From positions 62,001 to 126,000 of the forward strand of contig DAIMEJ010000007.1 of assembly GCA_036725345.1 (NCBI GenBank): 64,000 bases of DNA. Reading direction: 5' to 3'. A program made the position numbers and the translations under genes. This DNA is from JAPLJU01 sp036725345 (GTDB lineage: Bacteria > Desulfobacterota > Syntrophia > Syntrophales > UBA2192). Positions 56,636 through 64,000 of the stretch are shown piece by piece. A model generated the notes under the pieces. It was not told where the DNA came from and did no database searches. It saw nothing but the letters and a program-made list of their open reading frames with translations. The stretch's first letter is position 1. Each line of letters begins with the position of its first letter.

Positions 56636-59600
56636 TCACTCGGGCTGCAGGGCAGGAACCCCCAGCGCCGTTTCTCCTTTCTGAAATTCCGGATCGACTT
56701 CGATACCCACGGGAACTGGCCCGGGCAGGGGACCCTCTTCACCGGCGAGCATCATGATTCTCTCGATCTCCTCATCAGAGGCCTCGAGACTGCGGGACTT
56801 GAGACGAGACTTGAGAAGGTCACTCCAGATGCTCCGCGCGGCCGCCAGAAGCTTCGCACCATCTTCATCCCGACCTGCCGAGAGGAGTTTTTTGACGTAG
56901 GCCTGGAAAAAAACCGCCGGGTTCGTATTCTTTTTTCTCATATATTCAACTGTCGATTTGTACCTGTCCGTCCTGCCGATGAGGATGAGCGCCGCTGCGG
57001 AGAGAGCCTGGGCGGGGATGTAATCCGGGATTTTCTGAATCAGGTTGTCCAGGATCGCAACGGCTTCCTCAGGGCGGCCCATGTAGACCTCGCTCATAGC
57101 AAGGTTGAGATGAGCCTCTTTCAGCTCAGGGTCGATTTCCAGGGCTTTTTTACAGTTGATTGCCGCCTCCTTGAAGAGGCCCGTTTCCAAACAAACGTGC
57201 CCCAGGTTCATATAGGCGAGATGGAGGTCTTCCTTGGAACCGGAATCCAGAAATTGATTCCAGAGGTCGACCGCCTCATCATATCTGCGAAGCCGTGCCG
57301 CCACGACAGCCAGCTCATAAATCGCCCGGGCATTCCCTCCGGATTCATCGATTTTCTTTTTCCCGAGCCGATAGTAGATCTCGCCCTTGTCGACACCCTC
57401 TGTTGATTTCATCGTCCCATAATGGTGCACGGGTATGCTGCTCGTAAGGATCTTCAGTTTGTGCCGGAGCATGGAATCCTCGACGAGTTCATGAACAGAA
57501 TTTTTGAAATGGATCCGGGGGTCGTTTCTGAAAAGTCTCACCTTGCGACTGGGATACCATCCCGGTCCCGCTTCTTCCTTCGCGTAGGAGCCGTCGTTCG
57601 GAATCCAGCCTTCCGTGGTCATGGCGGCCGTGTAGTTTCGTGTCGTGAGGATGAACCCATCGGCCCCGGCCTTCCGGCCCTTGACCGTGGAGGTGAGCTT
57701 TCGTAGTCCTCCAAAGTCGCAGGGGGCAATGACCTCGTCGGCGTCGAGGACGAGTATCCAGTCACCGGCGGCCTTGGCAAGAGAAAGATTTCTCGCCTCC
57801 GAAAAGTCATCCCGCCAGGGGATGTCGAAGACCTTCGCGCCGAAAGCGGCGGCAATGTCCTTTGTCCGGTCCGTCGAGCCCGTATCCACAACGATGATCT
57901 CGTCAACAGCGGGCTTTGTGGTTGAGAGACAGCGGACCAGATTCCTTTCCTCGTTCTTCACGATCATGCACAGGGAAATCTTATTCCGGTCTTTTTTACG
58001 GGTCGGCGTTTCCAGGGGACCAGTCTTTGAGCGGATTTCGAGAGCCGCCTTCATGAATCCCTCGTCGATTTCGAAGAGGGCCATGGCCCTTTCGATCTCC
58101 TCCATGGCCTCCCCGAACTTTTCCAGGGACATCAGGAGGTCGATGAGCAGGAATGAGATGGAGCGGTTCAGGGGGTGAAGGCACTTCGCTTCCCGGAAGA
58201 TCGCCGTGGCCTGTTCAAGTTGCCCCATGTTCTTGGCGGCCGCGTGATAGAGGTTCGCCACATCGGCCAGATCCGGCGATAGAATGAAACCCTTTTCAAG
58301 GAACCGGAAAGCCTCCTCGCCGGGTTCTTTCTTCCATTTCACGACGCCGAGATTGGCGTGGGCCTCACCGTAAGAAGGATCGACTTCGATGGCCTGCCGA
58401 AAGAGAGATGCCGCTTCTTCGAGGGCTTCTTTCTTGTAGGCAAGAATTCCCTTGAGGTTCAGGGCTTCTGCCCGAACTTCGGACTGTTCGAGTGTCTTTT
58501 CGGCAAGTATGCCGGCCGCGTCGTCCTCGTTCAACCCCTCTCGAGCGAAGCCGGTGAGGATCTGCGTTTTGCCATTTCGACCTTCCAGGGGCATCTCGTT
58601 CAGGACGTCAAGGGCGTCCTTGAAGTTCTTGGTCTGAATCAGAATTTCGGCAAGCTCATGATAGGTTTTGGGTTCCGAGGGAACGAATTTGATTGCCTCG
58701 AGATAGAGATCAACGGCTTTGTTGAGTTGCCCTGATTGATGATATTCCCGGGCCACCTCGGCTTTTTTCAGGGCAAGGCAGCTGCGGCCCAGACCCTCTG
58801 CGAGTTGAAGACCACGCCACTTGTCGTCGAAGATCTTCCGGTGGCCCGTCAGAGTGGCACCGTAGTTGATCTTGTTGCCGATGAAGCTCCGGCTTCCATA
58901 ATGGTGGATGAAAACGTCGCCGGCGATTACGTTACGATACCCCGCAAGGGTGGCCCTCAGGCAGAAATCGTCGTCCTCGAAGTTTCCCGTGCCAAAGGTT
59001 TCATCTAGGGGGCCGATGGCATTTACCAGGCTCCGCCGGAAGAGCATACAGAAGCCGACGAGCCTCCGGGATGGAACCCGTCGGTGACGATTTCTATTCC
59101 TGAATTCGCGAGCATAAACCTGGAGATCGTCTACGGACCTGTAGGTGACCCCCTCAACCTTCTGTATGCCGCTGATGTTGTTGGTCATCGGCCCGACGAT
59201 ACCGATGTCGGGCGAACTGTTGAGATGCTCCAGCATCCCCGGGAGCCAGTTCTCGGTGACGAGGATATCGTTGTTCAGAAGGAGGATGTATTCCCCTTTC
59301 GAGGCCTCGATGCCCTGGTTGCAGCCGCGGGCGAAACCAAGGTTTTCTTTATTTGCGATCAGTCTAAAGTTTGTATTTTTTGTGACGAATGTTTTGAACC
59401 ATTTCACCGTGCCGTCTTTCGAACCGTTGTCGACGAAGATAATCTCGTGGGATTCCGGTGTGCGCTTCCTGATGCTCTCTACACACCTCTTCGTGTAATC
59501 AAGTTCATTGAAGGTCAGAATCACGATGGATACAAGACCTTCGACAAAGTCTTTTTCCTTATTTTTTTTCTGATCACAGATGTCGACAGCCTGCCGCTTC

Positions 59601-62600
59601 AGGACGACCACGCGGGACATCATTTCCCTCAGCCTCTCGTCCACTCTTTCAGGGGAAAAGTTGTCCCGGATATATTGTTTTCCCGCAGAAGCCACCGCCG
59701 TCCAGAGCCGGTCATCGCTGCAGAGCTTTACGATCTCTCTTGCGAAAGATTCGGCGTCGTCGGCAATGAAGGCGGTATGCCCGGAGACGAGATTCATGCC
59801 TTCGGCACCGATGGACGTGGTCACAACGGGAAGCCCGGCGGCCATGGCTTCCCCGATTTTTCCTTTCATTCCGGAGCCGAAGCGTAATGGCGATATCGAG
59901 ACACGCGCCTTTTTGAGATAAGGTTCCGTCGCCGGGACATAACCCGTGACGATGATATCATTGTTCCGAAGACTGATAATCTCTTTCGAGGGGTTGTTCC
60001 CGACGATGGTGAGTGTCATTCCGGGAAGTTCCCTCTTCACGATGGGGAGGACATCCCGGACAAAATATTTCACGGCATCGGCATTGGGCGGGTGATTGAA
60101 GTTTCCGACGAAGAGAAGGCCCTCTCGTTCTTCGCATTCTGCCGCATCCTCGTTCGTAGGATGAATGTTCGGGATTACAAAGTGTTCCTTGCCCGGGAGA
60201 TGGGATTTCAGGTGACCCCAGTCCTCCTCCGTGATGGTGACAACCGCATCTGCTTCGCCGTAGATGGCGATTTCCTCATCCTTTGTTTTTTCGGCCTTAA
60301 CCATGAGATCCTGATCGCCATGAATCTCCGCCATACGCTGCTCCCGGACAAAATGGATGTCCACAGAGTCGATAATGATTTTCGTCTCAGGCGAGCATTC
60401 GCGGATGGCCGGAAGGTATTGAAGGGCAATCTCGTAGAAGGACAGGTAGGCCGCTTCGTAAAACCGGCGTGCGAGAAGTTTTTCCAGATCAATCCCCATT
60501 CCTTGTGCGCCAAGACCCATCGATCTCAGCATCGCCGGGTCCGTGGCGAAAACTTCAACCCCGATTCCCTGCAAGATTCTGGCGTATCGCTCCTGGCCAC
60601 TGCCGTTTCGGGCGATGAAGGTGATGTGATACCCTTGGTTATTGAGGAGCCGGACGATGTGGAAAAGCCTCAGCGATCCGGATGCCCGGTCGAACATGGG
60701 AAGCGATGGGTCGATGACAAGGATATTGCCCCGAGTGTTTCTTTCACTTGCCGCGATGATATTTTCCGCGCGGGACGCATACTGCTTCTTCAGTTCTTCC
60801 GACCACTTCTTGATGAATTTCTCTCTGTTAATGACCTGGTATCTTTTCATGCCCTGCGAGAGGTCGGTGCCGCTCGAGATGCCTTCATGGTGAATCACCC
60901 TCGAAAAGGGACAGAACATGACCCTGTAACCGAGCGATCTCGCCCCGAAGCACAAATCCGTGTCTTCATAGTAACCCGGTGAGTAACTCTCGTCGAAATA
61001 ATTCAACTTCTCCAGAAGGTCTTTACGGACGAGCAAGCTTGCGCCCGAAACGTAATCAACCTCCCTCACATAGCTGTAATCCGGTTTATCCGGGTCGTCC
61101 AGTCTCCCGTAGTTCCATCCCTGCCCGTCACTGAATATGATACCCCCGGCTTCCTGCAGTCGGCCATCGGGATAGACGAGCTTCGACCCCACGATCCCGA
61201 TGCGTTCATCCGACCGGGCCAGGTCGATGAGGCTCTCCAGCCAACGGTCCTGCGGTTCGGTGTCGTTGTTCAAAAACACGACGTATTCACCCGCGGCCAT
61301 CCGCGCCCCCTGGTTGCAGGCCTTGGTGAAACCGACGTTGCTTTCATTGGTGACGATTTTTGTATTGCCCTGCAAAGATCTGAGATAGACAGGGGTTTCA
61401 TCGGTCGAGGCGTTGTCCACGAAGATGAGTTCATAACAGATATCAGTCGTGTGTTGTTTGACTGACTCTATACATTTTCTCGTGTAATCCACATGGTTGA
61501 AGACCGGGATGACGATAGAAGCCTTGATTTGCCCCTCATGCTTTCCGGGTTTTGTTTCAGGTATTTCCGTACAAGTTTTTTTATCATCTTCTCCCGGGTG
61601 AGAGGCCGCGTTTCGCACTTGCAGCAGATTTCTCAAGGCTTCCAGACTGTCTCTCACTGTGATGTTTTGCGGTTCGATTTCCAGGACTCTGTTGAAGAGT
61701 TTTTCGGCGACATCGAGGCGTCCCATGGCTATGACGATGTGACCCAAAGAAATAAGGGTCTCGACGTCATCGGGGTGATCGGTGAGGATTCGTTGATAGA
61801 TTTCAAAAGCTTTGTCGATCCGGCCCGATTCAATGTAGTAGAAATCGGCGAGGTTCTTCAGGATGGTTGTGTTTCGGGGGTCGAGTGCTGCGGCTTTTTC
61901 ATAGTATTCAAGGGCCTTGTCCTTCTGTCCTTTTTTGTAGCAGAGAACACCCAGATCGTTGTGGGCGAGGGCATCTTCCGGGGAGAATTCCAAGTGCCTC
62001 CCCAACGTGTCAATGGCTTCATCCTCTTTTTGCGGACAAGATGGTTTTCGGGCATTCGCGTATTTTTCTCCGGTTTCCTCGGGTCGTCTTTTGCCTTCGG
62101 GAGGGAAAAGCCCCTCATGGGCGAATTGTCGGCCTCGCTTCGTCACGATAGTCCGGGCCTGAGCCATCTCCCCGCTTTGCCCTGTCGTCATCGTCGAGCC
62201 GTCCTGCCGCCATGTGAAGGCACAGGTCACCTTTGGGATGTGGGCGAATTTGAACTTCCGGGACATTCTCATCCAGAGATCCCAGTCCTCGAGGGATTTA
62301 AGTGTTTCGTCAAAAAGACCGACTTCTCCGAGGCAGGATTTTTCGTGCATCACACAGAGCACGGGAATGAAATTGTCCCTGAGGATACGCTCGTAGTCGA
62401 AGTCAAAAGAGTAGGGGACGTCCTTTTTGACGATCTGGTATCTGCCGTTTCGCTTTTCCTGAAATGCCCTGTGCGCATCCGTATAAGCCACCTTGTGTTC
62501 GTTTGATTCCAGGTGAGAGACAAGCGTCTCCAGGTGATCCGGGTAGTAAACATCGTCATCATCGAGATAGGCGATGTATTTCCCCCGGGCAAGCCGGATG

Positions 62601-64000
62601 CCCGTGTTGCGCGCCGCGGGTAGCCCCCGGTTTCTCTCGTGCCGGACATAGTGGATATTGCCGGCCGTGTTCAGTGTCTTCAACCTGTCTTCGACATCAG
62701 CACCACCGTCATTGATGACGATGATCTCGAAATCCTTGAAAGTTTGACGGAGAACACTCTTCAGGGTTTCGTCCAGCATGTCGGGGCGGTTGTAGGTGGG
62801 AACGATGACAGAGACAAGCGGTTCAGAGACGGAAGGGCCGGTTTTCTCTTGTCTTCTCTTCTTCGCTTCCGATACGGCGAGTCTTGCATAGTATTGCTGT
62901 TCGTTTTTCTTTTTGTTTGAAATGCTCTCGGGTGAGGATCGCCAGCAACAAAGTGGCTCGGCGATGTTCGCCAGCTTGTAACGCTCCGACATTCTGATGA
63001 ATAGCTCGTAATCGTGAGCGTATTTAAATCGCTCGTCGTAGCCATTGAGCTCTGCCATGGCATCCTTTCGAATCATAACGGTACTGTGGCCGAACCAGTT
63101 CTGGTTCAACAACCCTGGATACAGTGCCTGGTGATCTGTGAGAACACTTACAAAGGATCGAATCTGGTCGTCTTCGCCGATTTCATAGAAGCTGCTCCCG
63201 ACAAGGGCGATATCGGTTTTGTTCTTCAGGAATTCTACCTGCATGGCGAGTCTGTGAGGCAGAGAGAAATCATCGGCATCCATGATGGCGAGGTATCGGC
63301 CCCGGGCGAGCTGGACGGCGCGGTTACGAGAACCCGCAGGGCCGCGGCGTTTGCCGTTTTTGTGCGTTATGATCCTGGGGTCATTATATGCTGCTAACAA
63401 CTCGGCGGTTCTATCCGTCGAGGCGTCATCAATAATGATCAGTTCAAAATTTTGGAAGGACTGTGAGAGGATGCTCTTGACGGCCTTTTCGAGATATCTT
63501 TCACCGTTATGAACAGCCATGATGACGCTCACTTCCGGGTCTGCGATTTTATCATCCTGTCCGGTCTTAAAGGGCATATAAGCGTTCCATCCATCCCTGT
63601 AGGCGGCCCTGACACGCTCGTCATGGCCTTTCAAATAAACCAATCCCCGGTCGTCCATCATGGCATAGAGTCTGTTGTCAATGACATATCGATAAAGGGG
63701 GCTGTGCGGAATGCCGACGAATACGTTGTGCCAGATGACCGAAGGGCGAATATCTTCAAGGAGCTTTTGAGTTTCGTGGATATCCTGGGCCGTTTCCGTG
63801 GGGACGCCAATCATGATGTTGGCAGCGGTCTTGATCCCGAATTCGCGGCAGTATCGGAAAGCGTTGCTGATCTGGTCTACGGTGATCCCCTTGTTGAGGA
63901 AATTCAGGATTCGCTGAGACCCGCTCTCGACGCCGAAATAGAACGCTCTCGCTCCGGCACGATGCATCAGTTCCACAACCTCCCGATCGAGGCTGTCTAC
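56636..64000 (-). CDS. Giant radical SAM / multi-glycosyltransferase / TPR protein, N-terminus outside window
   Basis: An open frame of more than 2,450 codons running off the window end. In protein order, counted from a GTG at 63976: the C-terminal part of a radical SAM domain (about 1-145: YFGVESGSQRILNFLNKGIT, IMIGVPTETAQDI); GT2 domain 1 (about 146-385, DADD); GT2 domain 2 (about 386-610, DDDD); TPRs (about 650-790); GT2 domain 3 (about 818-1080, NNDT); a GT4-type domain (about 1083-1450: GLLFVGNFNHPPNADAVKYF, GSGMKGKIGEAMAAGLPVVT); GT2 domain 4 (about 1478-1735, NNDI); TPRs (about 1735-1965); GT2 domain 5 (about 1998-2170, DADE); TPRs to the end. It is probably cytoplasmic and builds a multi-sugar glycan. 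It converges on the flagellin genes, so filament glycosylation is a reasonable guess; O-antigen or other surface glycans are alternatives. Confidence 0.88.
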   Translation of the reverse strand, partial: VDSLDREVVELMHRAGARAFYFGVESGSQRILNFLNKGITVDQISNAFRYCREFGIKTAANIMIGVPTETAQDIHETQKLLEDIRPSVIWHNVFVGIPHSPLYRYVIDNRLYAMMDDRGLVYLKGHDERVRAAYRDGWNAYMPFKTGQDDKIADPEVSVIMAVHNGERYLEKAVKSILSQSFQNFELIIIDDASTDRTAELLAAYNDPRIITHKNGKRRGPAGSRNRAVQLARGRYLAIMDADDFSLPHRLAMQVEFLKNKTDIALVGSSFYEIGEDDQIRSFVSVLTDHQALYPGLLNQNWFGHSTVMIRKDAMAELNGYDERFKYAHDYELFIRMSERYKLANIAEPLCCWRSSPESISNKKKNEQQYYARLAVSEAKKRRQEKTGPSVSEPLVSVIVPTYNRPDMLDETLKSVLRQTFKDFEIIVINDGGADVEDRLKTLNTAGNIHYVRHERNRGLPAARNTGIRLARGKYIAYLDDDDVYYPDHLETLVSHLESNEHKVAYTDAHRAFQEKRNGRYQIVKKDVPYSFDFDYERILRDNFIPVLCVMHEKSCLGEVGLFDETLKSLEDWDLWMRMSRKFKFAHIPKVTCAFTWRQDGSTMTTGQSGEMAQARTIVTKRGRQFAHEGLFPPEGKRRPEETGEKYANARKPSCPQKEDEAIDTLGRHLEFSPEDALAHNDLGVLCYKKGQKDKALEYYEKAAALDPRNTTILKNLADFYYIESGRIDKAFEIYQRILTDHPDDVETLISLGHIVIAMGRLDVAEKLFNRVLEIEPQNITVRDSLEALRNLLQVRNAASHPGEDDKKTCTEIPETKPGKHEGQIKASIVIPVFNHVDYTRKCIESVKQHTTDICYELIFVDNASTDETPVYLRSLQGNTKIVTNESNVGFTKACNQGARMAAGEYVVFLNNDTEPQDRWLESLIDLARSDERIGIVGSKLVYPDGRLQEAGGIIFSDGQGWNYGRLDDPDKPDYSYVREVDYVSGASLLVRKDLLEKLNYFDESYSPGYYEDTDLCFGARSLGYRVMFCPFSRVIHHEGISSGTDLSQGMKRYQVINREKFIKKWSEELKKQYASRAENIIAASERNTRGNILVIDPSLPMFDRASGSLRLFHIVRLLNNQGYHITFIARNGSGQERYARILQGIGVEVFATDPAMLRSMGLGAQGMGIDLEKLLARRFYEAAYLSFYEIALQYLPAIRECSPETKIIIDSVDIHFVREQRMAEIHGDQDLMVKAEKTKDEEIAIYGEADAVVTITEEDWGHLKSHLPGKEHFVIPNIHPTNEDAAECEEREGLLFVGNFNHPPNADAVKYFVRDVLPIVKRELPGMTLTIVGNNPSKEIISLRNNDIIVTGYVPATEPYLKKARVSISPLRFGSGMKGKIGEAMAAGLPVVTTSIGAEGMNLVSGHTAFIADDAESFAREIVKLCSDDRLWTAVASAGKQYIRDNFSPERVDERLREMMSRVVVLKRQAVDICDQKKNKEKDFVEGLVSIVILTFNELDYTKRCVESIRKRTPESHEIIFVDNGSKDGTVKWFKTFVTKNTNFRLIANKENLGFARGCNQGIEASKGEYILLLNNDILVTENWLPGMLEHLNSSPDIGIVGPMTNNISGIQKVEGVTYRSVDDLQVYAREFRNRNRHRRVPSRRLVGFCMLFRRSLVNAIGPLDETFGTGNFEDDDFCLRATLAGYRNVIAGDVFIHHYGSRSFIGNKINYGATLTGHRKIFDDKWRGLQLAEGLGRSCLALKKAEVAREYHQSGQLNKAVDLYLEAIKFVPSEPKTYHELAEILIQTKNFKDALDVLNEMPLEGRNGKTQILTGFAREGLNEDDAAGILAEKTLEQSEVRAEALNLKGILAYKKEALEEAASLFRQAIEVDPSYGEAHANLGVVKWKKEPGEEAFRFLEKGFILSPDLADVANLYHAAAKNMGQLEQATAIFREAKCLHPLNRSISFLLIDLLMSLEKFGEAMEEIERAMALFEIDEGFMKAALEIRSKTGPLETPTRKKDRNKISLCMIVKNEERNLVRCLSTTKPAVDEIIVVDTGSTDRTKDIAAAFGAKVFDIPWRDDFSEARNLSLAKAAGDWILVLDADEVIAPCDFGGLRKLTSTVKGRKAGADGFILTTRNYTAAMTTEGWIPNDGSYAKEEAGPGWYPSRKVRLFRNDPRIHFKNSVHELVEDSMLRHKLKILTSSIPVHHYGTMKSTEGVDKGEIYYRLGKKKIDESGGNARAIYELAVVAARLRRYDEAVDLWNQFLDSGSKEDLHLAYMNLGHVCLETGLFKEAAINCKKALEIDPELKEAHLNLAMSEVYMGRPEEAVAILDNLIQKIPDYIPAQALSAAALILIGRTDRYKSTVEYMRKKNTNPAVFFQAYVKKLLSAGRDEDGAKLLAAARSIWSDLLKSRLKSRSLEASDEEIERIMMLAGEEGPLPGPVPVGIEVDPEFQKGETALGVPALQPE

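Noticed and set aside
56495..57406. A 303-codon + strand frame opposite the end of the giant glycosyltransferase
   Set aside because: It overlaps the flaF end and terminator and has no motif. It is the shadow of the TPR-coding strand.
1..64000. tRNA or rRNA genes
   Set aside because: No GTTCGANTC-type T-loop with a matching CCA-end stem, and no rRNA-like segment, was noticed in intergenic regions; a covariance search was not possible.

Overview
The window looks like chromosomal DNA of a Gram-negative, anaerobic deltaproteobacterium in the broad sense (Desulfobacterota; a Syntrophales or sulfate-reducer-like lineage is my best guess). Two things suggest this. One is the siroheme-dependent Ahb route to heme, typical of sulfate reducers and archaea. 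The other is a complete flagellar locus with P- and L-ring genes (so an outer membrane) run by sigma-54 and sigma-28. The assignment is inference from gene content; no 16S or other marker is present. The DNA is GC-rich, so many long antisense open frames are shadows of real genes.

Region 1 (1-6433) is a heme operon on the + strand: hemC (5' cut by the window edge), a cobA-hemD fusion, ahbC, hemB, ahbD and one Lrp-like siroheme decarboxylase subunit. Together they carry 5-aminolevulinate to uroporphyrinogen III and precorrin-2, and then siroheme to heme b. Several junctions hold quasi-periodic hairpin-forming intergenic repeats placed right behind stop codons.

Region 2 (6434-11722) holds polA with a degenerate proofreading domain, a small membrane protein, an HD-GYP response regulator and a small late-class (sigma-28-like) gene, the last two on the - strand.

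Region 3 (11723-18649) is the control module: a solo NtrC-type regulator, a terminator, then a sigma-54 promoter driving a SPOR/TPR envelope protein, a PAS histidine kinase and a second NtrC-type regulator (FlrB/FlrC-like).

Region 4 (18650-56590) is an almost uninterrupted flagellar locus. It holds the early basal body and motor switch (flgBC-fliEFGHIJ-motE), hook (fliK-flgDE), switch and export (fliLMNOPQR-flhBA), placement and sigma factor (flhF-flhG-fliA), a block of accessory genes (FliL-like, histidine-kinase-like, DUF2802, a FliK paralogue, FlhX), rod and rings (flgFGAHIJ), late control (flgMN), hook-filament junction (flgKL), and flagellin with a flagellin-like partner plus flbT and flaF. 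I can place five -24/-12 sigma-54 sites and four sigma-28-like sites, which gives a class II to class III hierarchy readable from sequence. No csrA, fliW, fliD, fliS, motAB or chemotaxis genes are seen. The flagellin-FlbT-FlaF module resembles that of Alphaproteobacteria.

Region 5 (56636-64000, - strand) is one giant open frame running off the window. It encodes the end of a radical SAM domain fused to five GT2 and one GT4 glycosyltransferase domains separated by TPR blocks. Its position converging on the flagellin module makes it a candidate flagellin or surface glycan synthase.
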